A stretch of DNA of 64,000 nucleotides, from assembly GCA_964211495.1 (NCBI GenBank), contig CAXORL010000001.1:806001-870000 (forward strand). Reading direction: 5' to 3'. The notes beneath the pieces were generated by a model. The model made no database searches and had not been told where the DNA came from. It saw only the letters and a program-made list of their open reading frames with translations. The stretch comes from Faucicola osloensis_B. GTDB taxonomy: Bacteria > Pseudomonadota > Gammaproteobacteria > Pseudomonadales > Moraxellaceae. How positions within the stretch are numbered: position 1 is the first letter of the stretch; each line of letters begins with the position of its first letter. The translations under genes were made by a program, and so were the position numbers. Positions 9,318 through 18,221 of this stretch are shown here, in pieces.

Positions 9318-10832
9318 ATGTTAAACCGAAACCCTGTGTCAAAGCCTACATTTTTTAACCTTACCATCCTTGCTGCCGCCCTGACCTATGCGCTCAGTGT
9401 ATCAGGTTGCAGCACTGCGCAGCCCATCGCAGCCAAAACCATGCCCACCAAAACCACCCCGACTGGAGCGAATACGCCTATTAACGCGCACCCAACTGCT
9501 AACGCGGTAACTGACACAACCCAGCAAACACCAAGCACCACAGATTTTGACAGTGACAATATAAAAACGCGCCATGAATATACGCTGGCTAATGGCTTAA
9601 AGGTGATAATCAAAGAAGATCACCGCTCCCCTGTGGTGATAAGCCAAGTATGGTATCGCGTGGGTGCTGCGGATGAACCCACTCATTTAGGCGGTATGTC
9701 GCATTTGCTTGAGCATATGATGTTTAAAGGGACAAAAAACGTGTCCTCAGCAGATTTTGAACGCCTTATTGCCAAATTTGGCGGTAGCAATAATGCCTTT
9801 ACCAGCTATGACTACACCGCATATTATGAAATTTTCCCTGCCAATCGCTTAGCGCTCGCCCTAGAGCTTGAAGCCGATCGCATGACCCATTTACAGCTCA
9901 AGGACAGCGACTTTACCGCTGAGCGCCAAGTGGTGATGGAAGAGCGCCGCCAGCGGACCGATGACAACCCAAACGCCCGCGCCTACGAGCAGTTTAGCAA
10001 AATGGCTTATCCGAACAGCCCTAAAGGAGAATCGGTCATTGGTCCCATGGCAGAAATCGAATCCATTGGTCTAAAAGACCTAACTGATTGGTATAAAACA
10101 TGGTATGCACCCAACAATGCGACCTTAGTAATCGTGGGCGATGTCAATCCGACAGACGCCATCAATGAAGTCAAAAAATACTTTGCCAATAAAAAATCGC
10201 AAACCCTGCCAACGCGCCCCAGTGTGATACAGCCAGGCTTTCGTGGTTATCAAGAAAAAACCACCCAATTGCCTGTGCAAGTGCCTATGGTGATGATGGC
10301 GTTTAACGTGCCTACGCTTACCACAGCACAAGACCCCAAAACCGCCTATAGTCTATCGCTACTAGCCGACGTGCTCGATGGCGGTCTATCTGCACGCCTA
10401 GAAAAACGCCTAGTACGGGAAAAACAGATGCTAGCCTCCGTCGGCAGTGGTTACAGTGCCTTTAGCCGGGGCGATGGACTATTTTTAATCCAAGCCACCC
10501 CGCGAGATGGCGTTACGCTTGCCCAAGCCAAACAAGCAATCATTGCTGAGATTGACGCCCTTAAAACTCAACCGATTGCACAAAGTGAACTGACCCGTGC
10601 CAAAACCAACACCATGACTAGCTTGATATACAGCCAAGATAGTATCAGCGGACAAGCGCAGATGATTGGCAGTCTAAACAGCATTGGGCTTGATGATCGG
10701 ATGGTGTTTAACCTACCCAAAATCTTAGATAGCATCACAGAAAGTGACTTACACGCTGCCGCTAGCAAATATTTGGTTAACGACAATCTAACCGTCCTCA
10801 ATGTGGTAAAAGCAAACAAACCCAATAAATAA
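9318..10832 (+). CDS. M16 family zinc peptidase, catalytic subunit, lipoprotein
   Basis: A 504-residue protein with a lipoprotein signal (LSVSGC, lipidated Cys31) and a Thr/Pro-rich linker to about residue 80. A two-domain M16 (pitrilysin/processing peptidase-like) protease follows. The inverted zinc motif HLLEH is intact (His129, Glu132, His133), with the distal zinc-ligand glutamate in the VVMEER segment near residue 208. The second half is the non-catalytic M16 domain. It should act in the periplasm, anchored to a membrane. It is followed after about 80 bases by a second M16 gene without the zinc motif, and the pair likely forms a heterodimer. The start ATG has AAAGAGAAAC upstream. Confidence 0.92.
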   Translation: MLNRNPVSKPTFFNLTILAAALTYALSVSGCSTAQPIAAKTMPTKTTPTGANTPINAHPTANAVTDTTQQTPSTTDFDSDNIKTRHEYTLANGLKVIIKEDHRSPVVISQVWYRVGAADEPTHLGGMSHLLEHMMFKGTKNVSSADFERLIAKFGGSNNAFTSYDYTAYYEIFPANRLALALELEADRMTHLQLKDSDFTAERQVVMEERRQRTDDNPNARAYEQFSKMAYPNSPKGESVIGPMAEIESIGLKDLTDWYKTWYAPNNATLVIVGDVNPTDAINEVKKYFANKKSQTLPTRPSVIQPGFRGYQEKTTQLPVQVPMVMMAFNVPTLTTAQDPKTAYSLSLLADVLDGGLSARLEKRLVREKQMLASVGSGYSAFSRGDGLFLIQATPRDGVTLAQAKQAIIAEIDALKTQPIAQSELTRAKTNTMTSLIYSQDSISGQAQMIGSLNSIGLDDRMVFNLPKILDSITESDLHAAASKYLVNDNLTVLNVVKANKPNK

Positions 10833-10914
10833 CTATAAAACCAGTAACTTAACTTATCCTGACTTAACTGGCCCTCACTGCTGTCAGACCATCCTTAGAA
10901 TTTTGAGAAAAAAA

Positions 10915-12399
10915 ATGAAACCACGCTTAGCTAAAATCTTATTACTAATGACCACCATTGCCACGCAAGGGGGCTATGCAGAACCTACCACCCATAGCGA
11001 TGCTCACAGTAGTGGCAATGTTGATCCCACTGCACCCATTGCCGCTTTAGACAAATTAACCAGCCTAAAAACCACAGCGCCGTTAAACGTGACCCTACCG
11101 CATATCATCCACTTTACGACCGATTCTGGTACCCCAGTCGCTTTGGTACAAACCCATCATTTACCGATTGTGGATGTCAGTGTGTATTTTAATGCAGGCT
11201 CAGCTCGTGATGAAGCGATTAAAAAAGGCGGTTTTGGGATTGCCAGTCTGACCGCGAGTATGCTCGATCAGGGAACTCGCCATAAAAGCGAAGATGAGAT
11301 TGCCGAAACCAGTGAGCAGCTTGGGATTGATTTATCTGCCCGTGCTTATAAAGACATGTTTATTGTGAGTTTGCGCAGTCTATCCGATGAGGCGCGTTTA
11401 GTCCCTGCGCTTGGTTTAATGAGTGATATGATGACCCAGCCTACGTTTCCAAACAAAAATTTTGAACGTACCAAAGCCCAGTATTTAATCAGCCTGCAAC
11501 AAGCCAAAGAAGACCCCGATAGCATCGCAAGCAAAGCCTTTGCTGCGGCACTTTATGGCAATCATCCCTATGCCCACCCCACCCAAGGCACGGAAGACAG
11601 CATTGCCAAAATTAATACCACCGATCTCAAAGCTTTTAGCCAGCAGTTTTTGGTGGCGAAGAACGCGAATATTGCCATTACAGGCGATATCAGTCTTGAG
11701 CGCGCGCGGGCGCTTGCCAATCAGCTAACCGCTCAAATGCCTGTTGGCACAGCTGCCCCAACGCTTGCCGATGCCAAGCCTTTGAGCGCCGCTAAAACGA
11801 TTCATATCCCATTTGACAGCACCCAAACCACCGTATTGATGGGGCAATTGGGTCAAAAACGCGTGGTGGATACTTTAGGCTTGCAACATCAAACCAACTT
11901 TGCCATTGCCGATGAAATCGTCGGGGGCGGCAATTTTCAAGCCAGATTGATGGAAGATATCCGTAAAAAACGCGGGCTCACCTATGGCATCTATAGCAGC
12001 ACCACGCCAATGCTTGCCCAAGGCAGCTATATCATTAGTTTTTCTACCCGTAACCAAAAGTCGCAAGAAGCAATTGAGGCGACCAAGCAAGTCATCAAAA
12101 ATACCCTAGAAAAAGGGGTAACGCCAAACGAATTGGCTTTAACCAAAGACAGTCTAATCAATAGTTTCCCCACCAGCTTTGCTAGCAATGCTGCCATGAA
12201 TGCCACAGTTGGTATGATGGGGTTTTATCAGCTGCCAGATAGTTACTTAACCGATTACGTGACGCGCGTGCAGCGCGCCGACCTTCACGCTGTCAATCAA
12301 AGCTATAAAGACCTCATTGACCCTAACAAGTTTTTGATTGTGACAGTTGGTAACGCCACGCCAAATACAAACACAACCGCAACAAAAACCGCTAAATAG
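10915..12399 (+). CDS. M16 family peptidase-like protein, non-catalytic subunit
   Basis: A periplasmic partner of the upstream M16 lipoprotein. From ATG at 10915 it has a signal peptide (KILLLMTTIATQGGYA) and then two M16 domains. Where the upstream gene has HxxEH, this one reads GIASLTASML, so the zinc site is lost. The second domain keeps the Arg/Tyr region (RKKRGLTYGIYS) that closes the substrate cavity in M16 dimers. The frame also opens at TTG 10903, but ATG 10915 with GAG about 7 bases upstream gives a better signal peptide. Pairs of this kind are common in Gram-negative bacteria; the substrate is unknown. It converges with the M15-like gene 31 bases downstream. Confidence 0.9.
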   Translation: MKPRLAKILLLMTTIATQGGYAEPTTHSDAHSSGNVDPTAPIAALDKLTSLKTTAPLNVTLPHIIHFTTDSGTPVALVQTHHLPIVDVSVYFNAGSARDEAIKKGGFGIASLTASMLDQGTRHKSEDEIAETSEQLGIDLSARAYKDMFIVSLRSLSDEARLVPALGLMSDMMTQPTFPNKNFERTKAQYLISLQQAKEDPDSIASKAFAAALYGNHPYAHPTQGTEDSIAKINTTDLKAFSQQFLVAKNANIAITGDISLERARALANQLTAQMPVGTAAPTLADAKPLSAAKTIHIPFDSTQTTVLMGQLGQKRVVDTLGLQHQTNFAIADEIVGGGNFQARLMEDIRKKRGLTYGIYSSTTPMLAQGSYIISFSTRNQKSQEAIEATKQVIKNTLEKGVTPNELALTKDSLINSFPTSFASNAAMNATVGMMGFYQLPDSYLTDYVTRVQRADLHAVNQSYKDLIDPNKFLIVTVGNATPNTNTTATKTAK

Positions 12400-12430
12400 C
12401 CCATGTTAAAGCTTAACAGTTGCGTTAGGG

Positions 12431-13369
12431 TTAAAAACGGCAGGGCGATGAGCTTGAGCTATGGCTTGCGCCCCATTTTCGAAAGCCTTGCGTATCAAGG
12501 TGCACCGAGCCTGTCGGATACAAGCCAAGTCCAAAACTATAGGCTTGCCCGTTGGACTGCCAAAACTGACAAAGTCCATCAAAGGTACTTTCTATCGCCC
12601 ATTTGTTGGCTTCGTTTTCAGGTACCCAAATATCAATTGCGCCATTGGTCATGTGCTTACTCTCGCCTGCACCGCCCGCGCAATCATTTAATGCAGGGTT
12701 TCGATACACAGAGCGTATCACTGTCGAATACGGCAAATAACCTTGTTTTTGCAGTTGCTGCAGCATTTGCAGGGTGGGCACGATATTTTGCCATAGTGAT
12801 GCAGGTGGCACTTCATACGGCTCAAAACCGCAGCGCCGTGCATCTCTGGCACTCGTGATTAACTGATCCATCGGCGGAATACTGCCTAATTGGCTTTGCA
12901 AGTAATTTTGATACGCCAACACTTCTGATTGCTGATAACTGTGGTTAGCCAGCCAATCCTTAAAATCTGCATCATTGGTATACACAACACTACTATTGTA
13001 TCGTGTGCTATTTTTGAGTGCGCGATAGTCTGTTGTAGGTCGGGTTGTGTTTTGACGGTTGAGAATAAGACCGCGCATATTGTCAGTCTGCGTGACAGTG
13101 GTATTTTTAGGGTTTGGCTGGGTTTGACGAACGATGGTCGTAGTAGGTTTTCGGTTATCGACGGGTGTGACGGGATGATTACACGCAATAAGCAATGTCA
13201 TTATCACCCCAGAGCCAACAGTGCCTGCAACAATTTTGGTTTTGGTATTCTGAGTCTTGGTAGTGTTGATATTCTTAGTATTGGCACTCTCGGGCTTGGC
13301 ATACTTTGCTGTTTGCGCATTATCTTCGATAATGGTTGGTTTATTTTTGGTCTTGTTTTGATGTGTCAT
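12431..13369 (-). CDS. M15-like peptidoglycan peptidase, probable lipoprotein
   Basis: A 312-residue protein whose C-terminal 150 residues look like peptidase family M15 (D-Ala-D-Ala carboxypeptidase/VanY or M15_3 type): SVYRNPALN, then SKHMTNGAIDIW supplying the His and Asp zinc ligands, and a C-terminal HLDT for the last His. It probably trims peptidoglycan in the periplasm. The N-terminus is odd: about 45 polar, Asn/Thr/Lys-rich residues come before the hydrophobic stretch that ends in LLIAC (Cys63), so the apparent lipobox is far from the start. I chose ATG 13369, with AGG 7 bases upstream; the frame opens 15 bases earlier at GTG. A shorter true start nearer the hydrophobic stretch is possible. 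Confidence 0.8.
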   Translation of the reverse strand: MTHQNKTKNKPTIIEDNAQTAKYAKPESANTKNINTTKTQNTKTKIVAGTVGSGVIMTLLIACNHPVTPVDNRKPTTTIVRQTQPNPKNTTVTQTDNMRGLILNRQNTTRPTTDYRALKNSTRYNSSVVYTNDADFKDWLANHSYQQSEVLAYQNYLQSQLGSIPPMDQLITSARDARRCGFEPYEVPPASLWQNIVPTLQMLQQLQKQGYLPYSTVIRSVYRNPALNDCAGGAGESKHMTNGAIDIWVPENEANKWAIESTFDGLCQFWQSNGQAYSFGLGLYPTGSVHLDTQGFRKWGASHSSSSSPCRF

Positions 13370-13704
13370 GGACTGCCTATTCACGTTTCGTCAAAATGGA
13401 AAAACACCACGGACTTATGAGCAATTGTCAAAAAAGTGGGCTTGATGTGTTTAGCTAACCATGCCCACTTGATAATTATTTTCACTTAACTTAATTTTTA
13501 CTTACTTAATAGTTATGTTCATTTCATAATTAAGCTTAATTAATAGCTCACTTAATATAGTGACTTATTGCTACGAAACAAGTGTTATAAACTATTACAT
13601 TATTAAGACTACCAAAATCACATTAAGCCATATAAACTATTGAGCCTATTTTTGTGTCTTTTTACAGACTTATTGTCACCGGGTTAATTTGATGTTTGGT
13701 GTGT
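13370..13704. other. divergent intergenic region before rodA
   Basis: This is 335 bases between two divergent genes, very AT-rich, with many TTAATTAA-like stretches at 13480-13560. It must hold both promoters. No gene, RNA or clear operator is visible. Confidence 0.45.
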
Positions 13705-14850
13705 ATGGTAGATAAGATTGGACAGTACCGTTTTTCTAGGCAAGCTCATCACTTTGGTAATGACAGTCTACCCTCCTTTTGGCAGCGCGTGCATTTAGAC
13801 CCTTGGTTATTGATGCTATTGTTTGTCACAGCTTTGTTTGGTTTAGCCATTTTATATAGTGCCTCTACTCAAGACATGGGAATGGTCATCCGTCAAACCA
13901 TTAGTTTTACCATCGCGTTTGTGGTAATGATTGTCATGGCGCAAATCCCGCCCAGTCTTTACCGTGATTTTACCCCGTTTTTTTATGTGGGTGGCGTAGC
14001 GTTACTGATACTGGTCAAAATTATTGGTGAGGTGCGACTGGGTGCGCAGCGCTGGATTGATATTCCTGGGTTTGGTAGTGTGCAGCCGTCAGAGTTTATG
14101 AAGCTTGGCATGCCCATGCTCACTGCTTGGTTTTTATCCAAACGGGACTTGCCGCCAAGTTTATCGACAGTGCTTATCACGCTGGTGGCGATTGGTATTC
14201 CAGTGCTACTAATTGCTGAGCAGCCCGACTTGGGTACTTCTTTATTGGTAGCGTCTAGTGGCTTATTTGTGCTGTTTTTATCGGGTTTACCTTGGTGGAT
14301 GATTGGCTCTGCGGTGGCGCTGTTTATTCCCTTTGTTTTTGTGGCTTGGGAATACCTGCTACACGACTACCAGCGCAAACGCGTCCTAACTTTGCTAGAC
14401 CCTGAAAGCGATGCCTTAGGGGCTGGATGGAATATCATGCAGTCAAAAACCGCGATTGGCTCAGGCGGACTCACAGGTAAAGGCTACTTGCAAGGCACAC
14501 AATCTCATCTACACTTTTTACCAGAAGGCCACACCGATTTTATCATTGCGGCTTTTTCTGAAGAGTTTGGCTTAATCGGTGTCAGTTTACTGATGTTTTT
14601 GTATTTTTGTATTCTATGCCGTGCCTTATTTATTGCTTACTCCAATACTGCTGTCTATAGCAAATTACTCTCGGGCGCAATTGCCATGTCATTTTTTGTC
14701 TATGTGTTTGTGAATGCCGGCATGGTGGCAGGTATTTTGCCAGTTGTCGGTGTTCCTTTGCCATTTATCAGCTATGGCGGTACTGCTTTAATTACTTTAA
14801 TGGCAGGATTTGGTTTAGTGATGTCAATTGCCTCGCATAATTTTAAATAA
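13705..14850 (+). CDS. rodA: rod shape-determining peptidoglycan polymerase RodA (SEDS family)
   Basis: An inner-membrane glycan polymerase that works with a class B penicillin-binding protein in side-wall synthesis. The 381-residue protein has about ten membrane segments. It carries SEDS signatures: GAQRWI near residue 115, QPSEFMKLG after it, the EQPDLGTS segment with the essential Asp, the large extracytoplasmic loop with QGTQSHLHFLPEGHTDFI, and the C-terminal PFISYGGT. RodA rather than FtsW is favoured by length and by the closeness of an RlpA-like gene. The start is ATG 13705; the frame also reads from TTG 13696. No PBP2 (mrdA) gene is adjacent. Confidence 0.94.
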   Translation: MVDKIGQYRFSRQAHHFGNDSLPSFWQRVHLDPWLLMLLFVTALFGLAILYSASTQDMGMVIRQTISFTIAFVVMIVMAQIPPSLYRDFTPFFYVGGVALLILVKIIGEVRLGAQRWIDIPGFGSVQPSEFMKLGMPMLTAWFLSKRDLPPSLSTVLITLVAIGIPVLLIAEQPDLGTSLLVASSGLFVLFLSGLPWWMIGSAVALFIPFVFVAWEYLLHDYQRKRVLTLLDPESDALGAGWNIMQSKTAIGSGGLTGKGYLQGTQSHLHFLPEGHTDFIIAAFSEEFGLIGVSLLMFLYFCILCRALFIAYSNTAVYSKLLSGAIAMSFFVYVFVNAGMVAGILPVVGVPLPFISYGGTALITLMAGFGLVMSIASHNFK

Positions 14851-15276
14851 CTCTTAGATTATTTTCGAAACTATTTTGTTTGTAAATAGCCTATTTATAA
14901 ATAATTATTTATGTAACTATTTATGTAACTTGGTATTTTTAAATGTAAAAAAGGTAAAAGAGTTAGCATAAAAGATATCCTTTTTATGAGTAGCTTTAAA
15001 CAATTATGATGGTAAAACTTAATAATTTTTACCGTTTATCTATTTTTTTATACCGTTTATCTAAATAAATCGTGATTTTAATCGCGTAATTGCTTATTGT
15101 GGGTCATCAAGATTGAACAATTACATACCGAAACAAAGTAAAATTTGTAAACTAATTGTTAAATCTCATAAATTTTCTTGGTGCCCTATAAGCGATTTGT
15201 ATGCATGACATATCAAGGCTTATGCGCTCCCAAATATAAGGCGCTCATTGTAAAGAGCGATTGTTCAGAGGTCATT
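14851..15276. other. AT-rich intergenic region with a spaced direct repeat
   Basis: This is 426 bases between rodA and the RlpA-like gene. It holds a 13-base direct repeat TACCGTTTATCTA at 15030-15042 and 15051-15063, exactly 21 bases apart, and an inverted repeat GGTAAAA/TTTTACC at 15011-15033 that overlaps the first copy. Shorter repeats of ATTTATGTAACT lie at about 14908-14931. I see no gene. Confidence 0.55.
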
Positions 15277-15861
15277 ATGTCAAAGCGTCAATCGAATTTA
15301 GCTAATGTAGCGACGTTACTTTGCTTTTGTGGCGTAACGGCGCTTAGCTCAACTACCCAAGCAGCCACGAGCAATTTAGATCACGTACTTAATGAGTTAA
15401 CCCGCCAGCACAACAATGCATCAGACTTAGTCAAATCAGCCCGCCAACCTCGTAACCTTGCCTTAGACAGCCAACTTATCAGCCAAGACACTTCACAAGC
15501 TAGCAAAGATTTAGACGTGTTAGAACGTCTTTCTGCCGTTGCATCCAATACGGTCAATCGCTTTAGCCAAACGGGTGTTGCCTCTTGGTATGGTCGTCAA
15601 TTTCAAGGTCGCAAAACTGCTAGCGGTGATACTTTTGATTCCAATTCATTGACTGCGGCGCATCGCTCATTACCAATGAACTGTTATATCAAAGTGACCA
15701 ACAAATCAAACGGCAAAAGCGTTGTGGTAAAAGTCAATGACCGCGGTCCATTTTCAAGCCATCGCGTATTAGATTTATCGTATGCCGCTGCCAAACAAAT
15801 TGGCTTAGCAAGCACTGGCACAGGCAACGTCGTTATTGAACGTGTGGGTGGTCCAAACTAA
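15277..15861 (+). CDS. RlpA-like septal ring/lytic transglycosylase-family protein
   Basis: A secreted protein with a signal peptide ending near STTQA and a C-terminal double-psi beta-barrel (about residues 100-194). Family landmarks are GVASWYG, the KTASGDTF segment, the AAHRSLP segment with its His, VKVNDRGPF with the catalytic-type Asp, and LDLSYAAAKQIG. RlpA proteins cleave denuded glycan strands at the septum or help organise it. No SPOR domain is present, so it is a short form (194 residues). I chose ATG 15277 because AGAGG lies 6 bases upstream; the longer frame from TTG 15178 would hide the signal peptide. A hairpin terminator follows. Confidence 0.9.
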   Translation: MSKRQSNLANVATLLCFCGVTALSSTTQAATSNLDHVLNELTRQHNNASDLVKSARQPRNLALDSQLISQDTSQASKDLDVLERLSAVASNTVNRFSQTGVASWYGRQFQGRKTASGDTFDSNSLTAAHRSLPMNCYIKVTNKSNGKSVVVKVNDRGPFSSHRVLDLSYAAAKQIGLASTGTGNVVIERVGGPN

Positions 15862-15925
15862 TATTAGCTGACTAGTATCTTTTAGCTTAATAGCAGCTTT
15901 TAGGTGACTATTAGCCTGTCAGCAC

Positions 15926-15957
15926 AAAAAAAGCATGAAATTGATTCATGCTTTTTT
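15926..15957 (+). terminator. Rho-independent terminator, bidirectional
   Basis: The stem AAGCATGAA/TTCATGCTT (15931-15939 with 15945-15953) has a 5-base loop and is flanked by runs of A on the left and T on the right. It can end transcription of both the RlpA-like gene (+) and the VWA gene (-), which converge here. Confidence 0.9.
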
Positions 15958-15973
15958 AATTGCCTTAAAAATC

Positions 15974-17161
15974 TTACCGCGCCAAATATTTGGTCATATC
16001 TTCAATCCCATGCAAGGTCATCGGGTACATATGACCTTGCATGATATCTTTGATTAAGCCGATGGTCTGGGTGTATTGCCAGTAGCTTGGTGTCTCAGGG
16101 TTGAGCCATGCGACCTTATCAAAGTGGTTAGTGATACGTTTTAGCCACGCCTGCCCCGTATCTTGGCTCATATATTCAACGCTGCCGCCGACAGATAACA
16201 ACTCATAAGGCGACATTGCGGCATCACCGACAAAAATCACCCGATAATCACTGCCGTATTTGTGTAGCACATCCAATGTGGGCACGGCACTGGCATTACG
16301 GCGGGCATTTTCTGTCCAAACATATTCATACACGCAGTTATGAAAATAAAAAAACTCAAGCGTCTTAAACTCGTTTTTAGCGGCAGCAAATAAGCGCTCA
16401 CAGGCTTCAATATAGCTGTCCATGCTACCACCGATATCAAATAGCATGAGCACTTTGACACGATTACGGCGTTCGGGACGCAGTTGCACATCGAGCATCC
16501 CTTTTTGCGCGGTTTTCTTGATGGTTGAGCCAATATCAAGCTCATCAGCAGCCCCATCACGGGCGAATTTACGCAGCTTTCGCAGTGCCATCTGCATCGA
16601 GCGGGTTTCTAGCTGGTTATCCGTGTCCAAATCTTGATAGCGCCGTTCTTCCCAGACTTTAACGGCACTACGTTTTCGGCTTTCGCCGCCTACTCGTACG
16701 CCCTCAGGATGGTCACCATACGCGCCAAATGGTGATGTGCCGCCTGTACCAACCCATTTGTTACCGCCTTGGTGTCGCTCTTTTTGTTCTTTTAGCCGTT
16801 CCTCTAGGGCTTTCATGAGTGCTTCAAGCGAGCCATATTTTTTGAGTAGGCGCCGCTCGGCTTCGGTGAGATTGTTGGGGTCAAGTTTAAGTTCCAGCCA
16901 TTCTTTGGGGATATTACCCAATTTCGCCATCAGCTCGTCGATATCGAGTGTATCAATACCTTCAAAATAATCTGCCATGGCACGGTCAAATTTATCAAAG
17001 TATTTTTCGTCTTTGACCATACACAGACGAATCAGCTCGTAGAATTGTTCACGGTCGGCAAACACAATGCCTGTTTCTAGCAAAGCATAAAGGTCTAGCA
17101 ACTCACGGGTGGAAACTGGCACGCCGTAAGTGCGTAAGGTATAAAAAAGATTGATAAACAC
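15974..17161 (-). CDS. VWA domain-containing CoxE-like protein
   Basis: A 395-residue cytoplasmic protein. The C-terminal half is a von Willebrand A domain whose metal-ion site reads DIGGSMD (a DxGxS variant of DxSxS), followed by later strand segments such as VIFVGDAAMSP. The N-terminal half is helical and charged, with a coiled-coil-like Glu/Lys stretch at about 100-130. CoxE-like VWA proteins work with MoxR AAA ATPases as chaperones that insert metals or remodel complexes. The MoxR gene is directly upstream (9 bases), so the pair is an operon. The start is GTG at 17161, preceded by AGGGGA. The client is unknown: no obvious metalloenzyme gene is adjacent. Confidence 0.88.
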   Translation of the reverse strand: MFINLFYTLRTYGVPVSTRELLDLYALLETGIVFADREQFYELIRLCMVKDEKYFDKFDRAMADYFEGIDTLDIDELMAKLGNIPKEWLELKLDPNNLTEAERRLLKKYGSLEALMKALEERLKEQKERHQGGNKWVGTGGTSPFGAYGDHPEGVRVGGESRKRSAVKVWEERRYQDLDTDNQLETRSMQMALRKLRKFARDGAADELDIGSTIKKTAQKGMLDVQLRPERRNRVKVLMLFDIGGSMDSYIEACERLFAAAKNEFKTLEFFYFHNCVYEYVWTENARRNASAVPTLDVLHKYGSDYRVIFVGDAAMSPYELLSVGGSVEYMSQDTGQAWLKRITNHFDKVAWLNPETPSYWQYTQTIGLIKDIMQGHMYPMTLHGIEDMTKYLAR

Positions 17162-17170
17162 ACCAATCCC

Positions 17171-18073
17171 CTATCGACTACGACGCAGCATAAAGCCCAT
17201 ACGTTCAAGTAAACTCAAGTCATTTTCATTTTTGAGCAACGCCCCAGCCATGGGTGGTAAGTTATCGCTTGGATTTTTCAACCGCTCAATCGCATTTTGA
17301 CTGCCCGCTTGCAAATCATCTGCCATCAGCAAACTAATCCAATCTACTAATTCAGAGGTGGATGGCGGTTTTTTTAAGCCTTTGACTTCACGCAGACCGT
17401 AGAACACCTTGAGTGCTTCATCCACCAAGTCTGCTTGTAGATTGGGGAAATGCACATCCACAATTTCGCGCATGGTTGCTTGGTCAGGAAAATCAATATA
17501 ATGAAAAAAGCAACGACGCAAGAAGGCATCAGGCAGTTCTTTTTCATTGTTTGACGTGATAATAACGACGGGACGATGATCGGCGGTAATCGTTTCGCCA
17601 GTTTCATACACATAAAACGACATTTTATCGAGCTCATGTAGCAAGTCGTTGGGGAACTCAATATCCGCTTTATCAATCTCATCAATGAGCAGTACCACAC
17701 GCTCAGGACTGGTAAATGCTTGCCATAGCTTGCCTGCCTTGATGTAATTGGCAATATCATACACACGGTCATCGCCCAATTGACTATCTCGCAGCCGCGA
17801 TACCGCATCATACTCATACAAGCCTTGTTCGGCTTTGGTGGTTGATTTGATGTGCCAAGTTAACAATGGCATACCTAAACTTTTTGCCACTTCTTCAGCC
17901 AGTAGCGTTTTACCCGTGCCAGGTTCCCCTTTGATGAGTAACGGTTTTTGCAATTGAATCGCAGCATTGACGGCAAGCTTTAGGCTGTCAGTGGCGATAT
18001 AACTATCGGTGCTTTTAAAACTGCTTTGGGTGACGCTATTTTGGATGGCAGCATTTGGCTGATGGTCAGACAT
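17171..18073 (-). CDS. MoxR-family AAA+ ATPase
   Basis: A 300-residue AAA+ ATPase: Walker A GEPGTGKTLLAEEV, Walker B VVLLIDEIDKAD, sensor-1 region IITSNNEKELPDAFLRR with its Arg finger candidates, and a C-terminal lid. It belongs to the MoxR branch that partners VWA proteins; the VWA gene follows 9 bases downstream. The pair probably remodels or activates a protein complex using ATP. I chose ATG 18073 because AGG lies 7 bases upstream of it; the frame continues 8 codons further upstream with no ribosome-binding site. Confidence 0.92.
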   Translation of the reverse strand: MSDHQPNAAIQNSVTQSSFKSTDSYIATDSLKLAVNAAIQLQKPLLIKGEPGTGKTLLAEEVAKSLGMPLLTWHIKSTTKAEQGLYEYDAVSRLRDSQLGDDRVYDIANYIKAGKLWQAFTSPERVVLLIDEIDKADIEFPNDLLHELDKMSFYVYETGETITADHRPVVIITSNNEKELPDAFLRRCFFHYIDFPDQATMREIVDVHFPNLQADLVDEALKVFYGLREVKGLKKPPSTSELVDWISLLMADDLQAGSQNAIERLKNPSDNLPPMAGALLKNENDLSLLERMGFMLRRSR

Positions 18074-18133
18074 AAAAAAACCTATGATAATCGTCAAAAA
18101 TGAGTTTCAGACTATCATAAGTTTTAGGGAAAG

Positions 18134-18178
18134 TTAAGCTATAAGTAAAAGGTTAAGCTGTAAAACATTAAGCTATAA
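18134..18178. repeat. three direct copies of TTAAGCTRTAA
   Basis: The 11-base unit occurs at 18134-18144, 18153-18163 (with G for A at one site) and 18168-18178, between the MoxR gene and the small membrane protein gene, upstream of moxR. It could be a protein-binding array or a chance product of AT-rich sequence. Confidence 0.6.
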
Positions 18179-18221
18179 AAAGTTAAATCGTCATCGCTTG
18201 TTGGCTTATCACCATCATAAC

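Noticed and set aside
12403..12858. Open frame of 151 codons on the + strand
   Set aside because: It lies inside the M15-like gene on the opposite strand, which has family motifs; the + frame has no family resemblance.
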